In this document: in pieces, positions 43,273-51,753 of the stretch
Layout: the number at the start of each line of letters is the position of its first letter
Position numbering within the stretch: the first letter of the stretch is position 1
DNA from: Stenotrophomonas maltophilia R551-3
Lineage (GTDB): Bacteria; Pseudomonadota; Gammaproteobacteria; Xanthomonadales; Xanthomonadaceae
Direction of reading: 5' to 3'
DNA length: 64,000 nt
Assembly: GCF_000020665.1 (NCBI RefSeq)
Contig: NC_011071.1
Coordinates: forward strand, 3,834,501-3,898,500
Notes under the pieces: model-generated
The model's input: only the letters and a program-made list of their open reading frames with translations
Databases searched by the model: none
Told to the model about the DNA's origin: nothing
Made by a program: the position numbers and the translations under genes

Positions 43273-44544
43273 TCAATCCTTGACGATCTGCGGCGAACCC
43301 AGGCCCAGACCGGCGATACGGCCGGCAAGTTCCGCGGCACTGGCATGGTCGCTGGCGGGAACGCGCAGGCGGAACAGGGTGCGGCCACCGGCGGCGATGT
43401 CGCTGATGGTCGCGCCGACGATACCGGCGGCGTTGAGCTGGCCCATCGCGCGGTTGGCATTGTCGCGGCTGGAGAAACTGGCGACCTGCACCATCACCGC
43501 GCCCACTACCTGCTGCGACAGGCTGGGTGCCGCTGGCGTGGTGCGGACCGGCGCCGGCGCAACAGCGCGCGGCGTGGTGCTGGCAACGACCGCCTGTGCC
43601 GGCGCGGTGCCGCGTACCGGCGGCGCACTCGGCGGCAGGCTGCTGACCGCCACGTCCGGCACGGTGCTGGCCACGCCCTGGGTGGTGGCCGGCTGGCCGC
43701 GCGCCGGCGCGCCATCGGACGGCAGGCGCTGGACCAGGCGATCGATGTCACTGCCGGCGGCGGCACGAGCGGCCGGTACCGGCCGCGCACTGGCCACCGC
43801 AGTTGCCGCAGCGGCCGCTTCCGCAGCACGACGTTCGCGACGCGACGGCTTCTGCGCCATCAGGTTGCTTTCGCCCGGCTGCAGCGCGCGCACTTCGACG
43901 TTGCCGGTGCCGCGCTGGGTAATGCCCAGGCGCACGGCGGCCGCATAGCTGAGATCGACCACGCGGCCGTCGTGGAACGGGCCACGGTCGTTGACGCGCA
44001 CGATCACCGATTCGCCGTTGTCCAGGTTGGTCACGCGGGCGAAGCTGGGCAGCGGCAGCGTCTTGTGCGCGGCGGTGAACTGGTACATGTCGTAGACCTC
44101 GCGGTTGGAGGTCAGGCGGCCATGGAACTTGGCACCGTAGTACGACGCGGTACCGCGTTCGACATAGTTGCGGGTATCGTCGAGCACCTTGTAGGACTTG
44201 CCCAGCACCACGTACGGGGTCTTGTTGCCGATCGCCGAGCGATCTTCCGCGGTCACTTCCGGCTCGGGGATGCAGGCCACGTTGGGAATGTAGTCCGGCG
44301 TGCTGTCACGCACGCCCGGCTTGTACAGGCCGCCGGCAGTGTAGTTGCCGCGGGTATTGAGGTCTTCCTTGGCGGCCGCATACGGCGAGCCCTCCGGGCA
44401 ATGCGCCGGGCGTGAGCCACGGCCCTGCACCAGCGTACCGCCGGACTTGCCGCCATGGCCGGCCGTGGCCGGCTTCTTCGGCGCGCTGCTGCAGGCAGCC
44501 AGCGCGAGGACGATCAAGCCTGGGACCAGCCATCTGATGTTCAT
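43273..44544 (-). CDS. rlpA: RlpA septal-ring lytic transglycosylase with SPOR domain
   Basis: 423 residues from the ATG at 44542-44544, which overlaps the mltB stop (ATGA). Lipoprotein signal MNIRWLVPGLIVLALAACSS (lipobox LAAC). Double-psi beta-barrel domain ~120-215: YVERGTASYYGAKFHGRLTSNREVYDMYQFTAAHKTLPLPSFARVTNLDNGESVIVRVNDRGPF, with the catalytic E/D/H residues typical of RlpA. A long Ala/Pro/Arg-rich linker, then a SPOR domain ~345-420 (VMVQVASFSSRDNANRAMGQL). It cleaves denuded glycan strands at the septum. Compared with E. coli RlpA the ~80-residue stretch before the barrel is extended. Confidence 0.93.
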   Translation of the reverse strand: MNIRWLVPGLIVLALAACSSAPKKPATAGHGGKSGGTLVQGRGSRPAHCPEGSPYAAAKEDLNTRGNYTAGGLYKPGVRDSTPDYIPNVACIPEPEVTAEDRSAIGNKTPYVVLGKSYKVLDDTRNYVERGTASYYGAKFHGRLTSNREVYDMYQFTAAHKTLPLPSFARVTNLDNGESVIVRVNDRGPFHDGRVVDLSYAAAVRLGITQRGTGNVEVRALQPGESNLMAQKPSRRERRAAEAAAAATAVASARPVPAARAAAGSDIDRLVQRLPSDGAPARGQPATTQGVASTVPDVAVSSLPPSAPPVRGTAPAQAVVASTTPRAVAPAPVRTTPAAPSLSQQVVGAVMVQVASFSSRDNANRAMGQLNAAGIVGATISDIAAGGRTLFRLRVPASDHASAAELAGRIAGLGLGSPQIVKD

Positions 44545-45686
44545 GCCGGGGGCAGCTCCTGTCCGGCGATGGCCTGGGACAACTGGAACACGGCCATCGC
44601 ATACATCTTCGAGAGGTTGTAGCGGGTGATCGCATAGTAGTTCTGGAAGCCCAGCCAGTACTGCTTGCCGGTGCTGCCTTCCAGGGTGATCGGGGTGGCG
44701 GTGGCACCCGGCTGCACCGGTGCATTCGGCTGGTAGCCGCGCTGCGCCAGATCGGCCAGCGACCAGGTGGGCATCCACTCGGTCGGGTTGAATTCCTCGC
44801 GCCCAGCGGCCAGCGTTGCGGGCACGGCGACCTGGCCACCACGTACCCAGCCGCCCTTCTTCACGAAGTAATTGGCGATGGACGAGAACACGTCGTCATA
44901 GCTGGTGAACAGGTCGCGGCGGCCATCACCGTTTCCGTCCACGGCGTAATCGAGATAGCTGGACGGCATGAACTGGCCCATGCCCATCGCACCGGCATAA
45001 CTGCCCTTGAGCGTGGTGATGTCCAGGTTTTCTTCGCGGCCCAGTTCGAACAGTTTGGCCAGTTCATCGCGGAAGAACAGTTCGCGGCGCACTTCGCGCT
45101 CCAGCTTGGCCGGATCACCACTGCGCGGGTAATAGAACGCCAGCGTGTACAGCGCATCGAGCACGCGATGGTTGCCGGCATTCTTTCCGTAGCTGGTTTC
45201 CACGCCGATGATTGCCACGATCACTTCGACCGGCACCCCGGTGCGCTGCTGCACGCGATCCAGTTCGGCACGGTGCTGGGCCAGGAACGCGCGGCCGCCA
45301 TCGATGCGCGCCTTGCTGATGAACATCGGCCGGTATTCGTTCCACGGCTTGACCCGTTCGGCAGGGCGCGACATGGCGGCGATGATCGGCTGGCGCACCT
45401 GAGCCTGGTCGAGCACGTTGCTGATCTGCTCCGGTTTCAGGCCATAGCGCTTGGCGGTATCGGCAACGAAGCGGGCACGCGCGACCTCGAACGGGACCGG
45501 GGTGAGGTCGACCGGCGGCGCGGTAGCAGCGGCGGCCTCAGGCGCGGCCTCGGCCGGGCCATGGGCCTTGGCGGCGGGCTGGCGCGGCGTACTGCTGGCC
45601 TGGGGCGAAGACGGTGGGGACTTCGGCTGGGTCGCGCAGGCGACCAGGCCGAGGGTGAGCATGCAGGCCAGTGTGCGTCGAATCAT
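44541..45686 (-). CDS. mltB: Membrane-bound lytic murein transglycosylase B
   Basis: 381 residues. Lipoprotein signal MIRRTLACMLTLGLVACATQ (lipobox LVAC), Pro/Ala-rich spacer to ~60, then the SLT_2 catalytic domain: KPWNEYRPMFISKARIDGG, VEVIVAIIGVETSYGKNAGNHRVLDALYTLAFYYPRSG with the catalytic glutamate in GVETSYG, and GSYAGAMGMGQFMPSSYLDYAVDGNGDGRRDLF. C-terminal NYYAITRYNLSKMYAMAVFQLS is the family's glycan-binding end. Outer-membrane anchored peptidoglycan enzyme. First gene of mltB-rlpA-dacC. Confidence 0.95.
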   Translation of the reverse strand: MIRRTLACMLTLGLVACATQPKSPPSSPQASSTPRQPAAKAHGPAEAAPEAAAATAPPVDLTPVPFEVARARFVADTAKRYGLKPEQISNVLDQAQVRQPIIAAMSRPAERVKPWNEYRPMFISKARIDGGRAFLAQHRAELDRVQQRTGVPVEVIVAIIGVETSYGKNAGNHRVLDALYTLAFYYPRSGDPAKLEREVRRELFFRDELAKLFELGREENLDITTLKGSYAGAMGMGQFMPSSYLDYAVDGNGDGRRDLFTSYDDVFSSIANYFVKKGGWVRGGQVAVPATLAAGREEFNPTEWMPTWSLADLAQRGYQPNAPVQPGATATPITLEGSTGKQYWLGFQNYYAITRYNLSKMYAMAVFQLSQAIAGQELPPA

Positions 45687-46149
45687 CGTCGCAGGTTAGC
45701 AGGTCATGGATGAATTAAAACCCCTAACACCATGAATCACAACGATTTGCATGCGAGCAGCGGGAAATGTGAAGGCCTCGTGATCCCGTTTCCCCATTCA
45801 GATAGAGGTTGCCGGTTGCGTCCCCATCCCCGCAGACGCAACCGGCGACCGGATCCGGTCGGTACCTGCGCGGCTGCCGCTCCCCAGTGGCAGTACCCCG
45901 CGCTCCCTGTACCCGTTGGACCAGTACTGCTTTCCCGCCCGACGCCCCCTCGCGCTGCAACGATTGACGGCGCGCCGTGCCGAACGGGCCGTCATTGTGC
46001 AGGCCGATTACGACAAGTCCATTGATCAGGATCAACGCGCTGTAAAAGTGTGAACCAGCTAACGCTTTTTACGGACTTTGGTCGTCGGGCGTGCTGTCGT
46101 GCATCGTGGTGAGAACGCTTCCACAACGAGCGTTGCGCAGAGTCAGGAA
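45687..46149. other. Gene-poor stretch with possible decayed gene or small RNA
   Basis: No complete gene is supported. One plus-strand frame, 45784-46053, is open for 89 codons without a usual start; by my hand count GC is about 71/53/71 % at codon positions 1/2/3, a weak coding pattern, and it ends ...RAERAVIVQADYDKSIDQDQRAVKV. It might be a gene remnant. The same stretch has strong hairpins (GTTGCCGGTTGCGTC with its complement at 45808-45850) and, at 46022-46035, TTGATCAGGATCAA, which matches the FNR/Anr site TTGATnnnnATCAA exactly. Small-RNA and remnant readings compete. Confidence 0.35.
46022..46035. promoter_or_regulatory. Possible FNR/Anr-type box
   Basis: TTGATCAGGATCAA is an exact match to the FNR/Anr consensus. 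On the minus strand CACAAT (45993-45998) lies at the spacing expected for a -10 box. No gene starts close downstream on either strand, and the box also falls in a coding-like frame, so it may be chance. Confidence 0.3.
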
Positions 46150-46366
46150 GTTTCCGGCCAACGGCGCAGCCCCTCGTGGGTGGCCGCGAAAAGCGGCTCA
46201 TGTAATTGGGGCGGGCGCGGTGGGTTCGCGGGACACGCCGTAAACCCGTCCCTGGGGGCTCGATGGCGCCATCCATGGCGCCAACGGTCCCGCGAACCCA
46301 CCGCGCCCGCCCCCTGACAGTTTCCGTGCGCGTCCACCCACGGAGAAGAAAGAGAAGATCAAAAGC
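46150..46366 (+). repeat. Long structured repeat, copy 2 (left arm of a large inverted repeat)
   Basis: Core: arms 46208-46233 (GGGGCGGGCGCGGTGGGTTC...) and 46288-46313 pair perfectly over 26 bp around a loop with ACGCCGTAAACCCGTCC, TGGGGGCTCG and the small hairpin TGGCGCCAT-CC-ATGGCGCCA. Upstream flank starts GTTTCCGGCCAACGG and includes GCAGCCCCTCGTGGGTGG; downstream flank has CTGACAG and CCACCCACGGAGAAG ... AAAAGC. All of these recur, inverted, at 46525-46753. Confidence 0.88.
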
Positions 46367-46524
46367 AAAAGCGGCTTGGCGGGTCACTTCATTGCCTTGT
46401 GTGGAGCCGAAGGCAGCGGCAGGAGCCGCTGCCAACGTCGCCCACGGCGACGGCCCGAAGGGTGCCGGTCAGGACGACCGGCATAGCCATGCTCGGTTCA
46501 CGAGCAAGCGCAGCGCCGCGACCC

Positions 46525-46753
46525 GCTTTTGATCTTCTCTTTCTTCTCCGTGGGTGGCAGACCGCCAAAATCTGTCAGAGGCCGGTCGGGTTGGGTACGC
46601 GGGGGTGTCAGCCGCATGGATGCGGCTGCCAAGCCTCCAGGGACGGATTCACGGCGTCCCCCGCGTACCCAACCCGACCGGCCCACCCGCTGCTTCTGCT
46701 TTCCGCGACCACCCAGACACCACCCACGAGGGGCTGCGCCGTTGGCTGGAAAC
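46525..46753 (-). repeat. Long structured repeat, copy 3 (right arm of the inverted repeat)
   Basis: Reverse orientation relative to copies 1 and 2. Core arms 46581-46605 (GCCGGTCGGGTTGGGTACGC...) and 46658-46682 pair perfectly over 25 bp. Loop with the same GACGCCGTGAATCCGTCC and TGGAGGCT text as copy 1, small hairpin AGCCGCAT-CC-ATGCGGCT. Flanks match copy 2. It ends 2 bp from the stop codon of the rodA-like gene. The 158 bp between copies 2 and 3 hold further hairpins (GCGGCAGGAGCCGC, GTCGCCCACGGCGAC). Confidence 0.88.
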
Positions 46754-46754
46754 C

Positions 46755-47834
46755 CTATCCCCCGTGCACGGGCCGGTGCCCAGGCACCGCCATCACCAGG
46801 CCGATGCCGGCCAGCAGCGAGACCGCTGATGTCCCGCCATAACTGATCAATGGCATCGGAATGCCCACCACCGGCAGCAGGCCGGAAATCATTCCACCGT
46901 TCACCAGTACGTAGACGAAGAACGCCAGCCCCAGGCTGCCGGCCAACAACCGTGCATGGGTGTCGCGCGCCTGGACCGCGATCCACAGGCAGCGCCCGAC
47001 CACAAATAGATAGAGTGCGAACACAGTCGCCACGCCGATCCAGCCGAACTCCTCGGCGAGCACTGAAAATGCGAAGTCGGTCGTGTACTCGGGCAGGAAA
47101 TCCAATGTCGCCTGCGTGCCCTGCCCCCAGCCACGGCCCTGCCATCCACCCGAACCGATCGCGATGCGCGACTGCAGGATGTTCCAGCCGGTGCCGAGCG
47201 GGTCCGCCGTCGGGTCGAGGAAGGTCAGCACGCGATCCTTCTGGTACTGCCGCAGCAGTCCGAACCACGCCAGCGGCGCGGCCACCGCCAGCCCCGCCAC
47301 ACCCGCCGCCACCCAGCCCCAATGCAAGCCGGCCAGCAATAACGCGAATACGCCGCTGGCGGTCACCAGCGTGGCGGTGCCGAGGTTGGGCTGCATCAGG
47401 ATCAGAACCGCTGGCACGCCAATCAGCACCGCGGCGGTGAGTACCGTGCGTGGCGAGGGCGGCAACGGCTGCCGATGCAGGTACCAGGCCATCATCAACG
47501 GCAGGCTGAGCTTGAGCAGTTCGGACGGCTGCAGATAGAACACGCCCAGGTTGAGCCAGCGCTGCCCGTACTTGCCGGTGCCAGTCACATATACCGCCAT
47601 CAGCGGCAGCATCGACAGCGCGTACAGCGCCGGCGTCCATGCGCGCAGGCGCAGCAGCGAGACCCGCGACAGCAACCACATCGCCACCAGGCCACCGGCA
47701 AAGCGCGCCGCCTGCCCCGTTACCGGACCGGACACGCTGTGCAGCACTGCCAGGCCGGCGGCCATCAGGATCAACAGCGCGATCAGCAACGGCAGATCGA
47801 TCGTGCGCATCGCCTCACGGCAGCCGCCAAGCAT
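46755..47834 (-). CDS. RodA paralogue (SEDS peptidoglycan polymerase family)
   Basis: 359 residues from the ATG at 47832-47834; an ATG at 47810 (MRTIDLPLL) is an alternative, and the first ~45 codons of the longer frame are repeat sequence. About ten transmembrane helices. Clearly related along its whole length to the rodA gene just upstream (shared GTGKYG, FYLQPSELLKLSLP, ILMQPNLGTA, GWNILQSRIAIGSGG, PEYTTDFAFSVLAEEFGWIGVATV, VNGGMISGLLPVVG, PMPLISYGGTSA). All polymerase-family motifs appear intact. SEDS proteins polymerise glycan strands together with a class B PBP. This looks like a tandem duplicate; separated from rodA by 245 bp of palindromes, so expression may be separate. Confidence 0.9.
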   Translation of the reverse strand: MLGGCREAMRTIDLPLLIALLILMAAGLAVLHSVSGPVTGQAARFAGGLVAMWLLSRVSLLRLRAWTPALYALSMLPLMAVYVTGTGKYGQRWLNLGVFYLQPSELLKLSLPLMMAWYLHRQPLPPSPRTVLTAAVLIGVPAVLILMQPNLGTATLVTASGVFALLLAGLHWGWVAAGVAGLAVAAPLAWFGLLRQYQKDRVLTFLDPTADPLGTGWNILQSRIAIGSGGWQGRGWGQGTQATLDFLPEYTTDFAFSVLAEEFGWIGVATVFALYLFVVGRCLWIAVQARDTHARLLAGSLGLAFFVYVLVNGGMISGLLPVVGIPMPLISYGGTSAVSLLAGIGLVMAVPGHRPVHGG

Positions 47835-47904
47835 TCGTTTCCATTCCACGCGGGCCACGGTAGCAACGCGCCCTTGCGTGAAGCTGTCAGGCTGCTTCTG
47901 TATT

Positions 47905-48014
47905 TGTAGAGTCGAGCCATGCTCGACTGCCTTTCGTACAGTGTATGCAGGCCCTGAGCCGAGCATGGCTCGGCTCTACAGAAATCAGAAGCGGTCGAGC
48001 AAGCTCGACTCTAC
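47905..48014. repeat. Three GAGYCGAGC palindromes, family C
   Basis: Units at ~47905-47930 (GTAGAGTCGAGCCATGCTC), ~47956-47980 (GAGCCGAGCATGGCTC with GGCTCTAC) and ~47993-48014 (GGTCGAGC-AA-GCTCGAC with TCTAC). Both GTCGAG and GCCGAG arm variants occur side by side. In the gap between the two rodA genes. Confidence 0.82.
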
Positions 48015-48030
48015 GGGAAGGCGAAGGCAG

Positions 48031-48053
48031 GTAGCGCCGGGCCATGCCCGGCG
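48031..48053. repeat. GTAG palindrome, family B
   Basis: GTAGCGCCGGGCCATGCCCGG, single copy, 26 bp after the rodA stop on the minus strand. Confidence 0.85.
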
Positions 48054-48079
48054 GCGGCTCGCGAAGCGCGCAGCCGGTG

Positions 48080-49192
48080 TTACCCGTAGCCGCCGTGTAC
48101 CGGATTGTGGCTGCGTACCGCCATCACCAAGCCGAAGCCGGCCAGCAGCGAAACCGCCGACGTACCGCCGTAGCTGATCAGCGGCATCGGCACGCCCACC
48201 ACCGGCAGCAGTCCGGAAATCATCCCGCCGTTGACCAGCACGTAGACGAAGAACGCCAGCCCGGTGGCACCGGCCAGCAGCCGCGAATAGGAATCGCGCG
48301 ACTGGCTGGCGATCCACAGGCAGCGACCGATCACCACCAGGTACAGCGCCAGCACGGTGGCCACGCCGATCCAGCCGAATTCCTCGCTCAGTACCGAGAA
48401 CGCGAAGTCGGTGGTCTGCTCGGGAATGAAGTTCAGGTGCGACTGCGAGCCCTCGCCCCAGCCCTTGCCATCGAAGCCGCCAGAACCGATCGCGATCTTC
48501 GACTGGATGATGTTCCAGCCAGCACCCAGCGCATCCATCTCCGGGTCCAGGAACATCATGATGCGGTCCTTCTGGTAGGGCCGCAGCAGCCAGAACCAGG
48601 CCACCGGTGCGACCGCGGCCACACCACCCACACCCAGGCCAACCCACCACCACGGCAAGCCGGCCAGCAGCAGCACGAACACGCCGCTGGCAGCGATCAG
48701 CACGCCGGTGCCGAAGTCGGGCTGCAGCATCACCAGGCCGGTCGGCACACCTATGATGACCAGGGACACGAGCACGGTATTGAAGCGCGGCGGCAGCGGC
48801 ATCTTGTGCAGGTACCAGGCCACCATCATCGGCAGGCTGACCTTCAGCAGTTCGGCCGGCTGCAGATAGAAGAATTTCAGGTCCAGCCACTGCCGACCGT
48901 ACTTGCCTGTGCCAAGCACGAACACTGCCAGCAGCGGAATCATCGAGATCGCATAGATCATCGGCGTGGCCGAGCGGATACGCAGTATCGGTACCCGCGA
49001 GATGCCCCACAGCGCGGCCATGCCCACCGCGAAACGCGCGCCCTGGGCCATCACCAGGCTGTCGCCGCCCGCGCTCTTGAGTGTCGCCAGACCGATCACC
49101 ATCAACGCGCCCAGCGCCAGGCACAACACCCAGTCCAGCGTGCTGAAGAAGCGGCGCAGCATGTCGCCGGCCCAGCGCAGGAATACTTTCAT
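48080..49192 (-). CDS. rodA: RodA, elongasome peptidoglycan glycosyltransferase
   Basis: 370 residues, starting MKVFLRWAGDMLRRFFSTLDWVLCLALGALM. About ten transmembrane helices; SEDS motifs KYGRQWLDLKFFYLQPAELLKVSLP, LVMLQPDFGTGVLIAASG, GWNIIQSKIAIGSGG, HLNFIPEQTTDFAFSVLSEEFGWIG and MPLISYGGTSA. Together with PBP2 it makes lateral-wall peptidoglycan. Its start overlaps the mrdA stop by 4 bp (ATGA), identifying this copy, not the downstream one, as the canonical rodA. Confidence 0.95.
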   Translation of the reverse strand: MKVFLRWAGDMLRRFFSTLDWVLCLALGALMVIGLATLKSAGGDSLVMAQGARFAVGMAALWGISRVPILRIRSATPMIYAISMIPLLAVFVLGTGKYGRQWLDLKFFYLQPAELLKVSLPMMVAWYLHKMPLPPRFNTVLVSLVIIGVPTGLVMLQPDFGTGVLIAASGVFVLLLAGLPWWWVGLGVGGVAAVAPVAWFWLLRPYQKDRIMMFLDPEMDALGAGWNIIQSKIAIGSGGFDGKGWGEGSQSHLNFIPEQTTDFAFSVLSEEFGWIGVATVLALYLVVIGRCLWIASQSRDSYSRLLAGATGLAFFVYVLVNGGMISGLLPVVGVPMPLISYGGTSAVSLLAGFGLVMAVRSHNPVHGGYG

Positions 49193-51264
49193 CGCGCGGG
49201 CTCCGCGGCGGTCGGGCGTGGTGTGACCGGCAGTGCGGCGGCAGCCGGCGTACCCGGCTGTGGTGCAGGTACCGGCTCCGGCGCAGGCACGCCGACCAGC
49301 ACCTGGTGTTCACCCACCTGTGCGGCGGCGAGGTCGCCCGCCTGGCGCGCGCCCACATCTTCGTTGTCGAATGCGGTCGCACCGATGGCAGTGGTGCCAC
49401 GTTCGCTGTCCAGCGGCTGCATGCCTTCAGGCATCTTGCCCAGCAGATAGGCATCAAACACCTTGCGGGCGATTGGTGCGGCCGCCGCACCGCCGTAACC
49501 ACCACCTTCCACCGCGATCGCCAGCGCGATCACCGGCTGATCGACCGGCGCGAAACCGACAAACAGCGCGCGGTGGCGCAGGTGCATCGGCAGGCTCTTC
49601 GGGTTCACTGCGGCGGTGCCCTTGCGGCTGACGACCTGCGCGGTACCGGTCTTGCCTGCCATCGTATAGGGTGCGCCGGCCGCCATCCGCGCAGCGCTGC
49701 CGCCGGGCAGCATGGTGGCCATCATGCCTTCGCGCACCGCCTGCAGATTGTTCGGGTTCGGGCTGACCGGCTTGCTCTCGCCCGGGTCGGTGGCCATCCA
49801 GTCATGGTCGAAACCTGCACGTTGCTGGATCACCAGGTGCGGCGTGCGCAGCTGCCCGTTGGCCAGCCCACTGACACCCCGTGCCAGCTGCAACGGAGTG
49901 ACCTTCCAGTCGCCCTGGCCGATGCTGATGTTGACCGTGTCGCCGGGGTACCACGCTTCCTTGCGGCTCTTCCGCTTGTACGCCGGAGACGGCAGGATGC
50001 CCCCGATCTCGCCGGTCAGGTCGATGCCGGTCGGCTGGCCGAAGCCGTAGTACTCCATGTAATGGTCGAAGCGCTCGATGCCCAGGTCCAGCGCCAGCTT
50101 GTAGTAGTAGGTGTTGACCGACTGCGCGATGGACTTGCGCAGGTCGGTCCAGCCATGGCCGCCGCGGTGCGAGTCACCCCAGCCACGCGAGGTGCCGGGC
50201 AGGTAGAACATGCCGGTGGACAGCACTTTGTCTTCGGGCCGGCGCACGCCCGAATCGAGGCCGGCCAGGCCGATCAGCGGCTTCAGGGTAGAACCGGGAG
50301 CGACGCCACCCAGCACCAGGCGGTTGAACTGAGGCCGTGATGGGTTGTCGTTCAGCGCCTTGAAGTCGGCATGGGAAATACCGTTGACGAACAGGTTGGG
50401 GTCGTAGGACGGCAGGCTGACCATTGCCAGCACCTCTCCGGTGCGCGGGTCCATCGCCACGGCCGAGCCTTCCTGTTCGCCGAAGGCGGCCACCATTGCG
50501 CGCTGCAGGTCGGCATCGATCGACAACCGCAGGTCGGCGCCGGACTGCGCGGCGACGCGGCCGATGGTACGGATCGCACGGCCCTGTACGTTGGTCTCGA
50601 CCTGTTCGTAGCCGACCTTGCCGCGCAGCTGCTGCTCGTAATAGCGCTCCAACCCGGACTTGCCGATGTGGGTCAGGGCTGCATTGCCCTCGCCGAGGAT
50701 TTCCAGATCCTTTTCATCGACGCGGCCGACGTAGCCGATGATGTGCGCGAACAGGTCACCGTACGGGTAGCGCCGGGTCAGATAGGGTTCCAGCTCGACG
50801 CCGGGGAAACGCCAGCGATCGACCGCGAAGCGCGCCATCTCCTCGTCGCTCATGCGCAGCTTCAGCGTGACCGGCAGGAACTTGCGGCGCGCCTTGCGCG
50901 ACTTGTCGAATGCTTCCAGCTCTTCCGGGCTGATGCTGATGATCTTCGCCAGCCCTTCCAGGGTGGCATCCATGTCCTTGACCTTGTCCGGGGTCACGTC
51001 CAGGCGGAAGGCCGGCACGTTCTCGGCCAGCAGGCGGCCGTTGCGGTCGTAGATCATGCCGCGCCCGGGCACTACCGGCCGTGGCTTGATGCGGTTGGCT
51101 TCCGAGCGGGTGGCGTAGACGTCGTGGTCCAGCACCTGCAGCTTGAAGTACCAGCCGCCCAGGCCCAGCAGGCAGACCAGCACGCCAAGGAAACCCAGCG
51201 CCGCGCGGCGGCGGAACTGCTCGGCTTCGGCGTGCGGGTTCTTGACCTGGCGGCGCGGAATCAT
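49189..51264 (-). CDS. mrdA: Penicillin-binding protein 2
   Basis: 691 residues. Class B PBP, transpeptidase of cell elongation, anchored by one N-terminal helix (ALGFLGVLVCLLGLGGWYFKL). Pedestal domain with RGMIYDRNGRLLAENVP; catalytic domain with GGVAPGSTLKPL (nucleophile serine about residue 325), SVNTYYYKLA (SxN) and MAGKTGTAQV (KTG). The C-terminal ~60 residues are a proline/alanine-rich tail (VGVPAPEPVPAPQPGTPAAAALPVTPRPTAAEPAR). Lies 3 bp after mreD and overlaps rodA. Confidence 0.96.
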   Translation of the reverse strand: MIPRRQVKNPHAEAEQFRRRAALGFLGVLVCLLGLGGWYFKLQVLDHDVYATRSEANRIKPRPVVPGRGMIYDRNGRLLAENVPAFRLDVTPDKVKDMDATLEGLAKIISISPEELEAFDKSRKARRKFLPVTLKLRMSDEEMARFAVDRWRFPGVELEPYLTRRYPYGDLFAHIIGYVGRVDEKDLEILGEGNAALTHIGKSGLERYYEQQLRGKVGYEQVETNVQGRAIRTIGRVAAQSGADLRLSIDADLQRAMVAAFGEQEGSAVAMDPRTGEVLAMVSLPSYDPNLFVNGISHADFKALNDNPSRPQFNRLVLGGVAPGSTLKPLIGLAGLDSGVRRPEDKVLSTGMFYLPGTSRGWGDSHRGGHGWTDLRKSIAQSVNTYYYKLALDLGIERFDHYMEYYGFGQPTGIDLTGEIGGILPSPAYKRKSRKEAWYPGDTVNISIGQGDWKVTPLQLARGVSGLANGQLRTPHLVIQQRAGFDHDWMATDPGESKPVSPNPNNLQAVREGMMATMLPGGSAARMAAGAPYTMAGKTGTAQVVSRKGTAAVNPKSLPMHLRHRALFVGFAPVDQPVIALAIAVEGGGYGGAAAAPIARKVFDAYLLGKMPEGMQPLDSERGTTAIGATAFDNEDVGARQAGDLAAAQVGEHQVLVGVPAPEPVPAPQPGTPAAAALPVTPRPTAAEPAR

Positions 51265-51267
51265 GGC

Positions 51268-51753
51268 TCAGCGCCCGCGCTTGCCGAAACGCACCGCGTC
51301 CAGCAGCACGAACACCAGCGGCCACAGGCCCATGCCCAGCAGCGGCGCCCACCAGTACGACCACGGCAGGGTCGGCTCATCCACCACGATGTGGACCAGC
51401 GCGCTGACGATGCGGTCGTTGAACAGCAGGCCGCCAATGGCGAGCATCTGCTGCGACATCGGGAAGAAGCGGATGCGGGCGCGGAAGCGCTGGAGGATGA
51501 AGGCCAGCATCACCAGCCGCAGCGCCTGTTCTCCCAGCACGCCGCCGTACAGCAGATCGGCGATGACGCCACTGGCGAAGGCGATGCCCAGGCCGACGCG
51601 CTCGGGCGCTTCGATCACCCAGTACGCCAGCACCAGCGCCAGCCAGTACGGACGCAGCGGCTGCAGCAGCGCCGGCAACGGCAGCAGGCCCAGCAGCAGG
51701 GCCACTACCAGGCTGGCCGGCAGCACCCAGGGGTTGTCGCGCAGGCGGCTCAT
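51268..51753 (-). CDS. mreD: Rod shape-determining protein MreD
   Basis: 161 residues, five to six transmembrane helices (PASLVVALLLGLLPLPALL, WLALVLAYWVIEAPERVGLGIAFASGVIADLLYGGVLGEQAL ...). Inner-membrane member of the MreBCD elongation complex. MreD is poorly conserved in sequence; identity is set by size, topology, the APERVGLG..F..G...D...G..LG pattern and position. Start overlaps the mreC stop by 4 bp. Confidence 0.93.
   Translation of the reverse strand: MSRLRDNPWVLPASLVVALLLGLLPLPALLQPLRPYWLALVLAYWVIEAPERVGLGIAFASGVIADLLYGGVLGEQALRLVMLAFILQRFRARIRFFPMSQQMLAIGGLLFNDRIVSALVHIVVDEPTLPWSYWWAPLLGMGLWPLVFVLLDAVRFGKRGR

Noticed and set aside
45860..45920. Possible cobalamin riboswitch (a GCCACTGGGGA-like string on the minus strand)
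   Set aside because: The other conserved B12-box parts are missing and no cobalamin gene follows; the next gene is mltB.
45724..46035. 104-codon minus-strand frame upstream of mltB
   Set aside because: TTG start without ribosome site; Gly/Arg/Cys composition does not look coding.
46498..47679. 393-codon minus-strand frame over the rodA-like gene and the inverted repeat
   Set aside because: Shadow frame; the adjacent frame encodes the SEDS protein with all family motifs.
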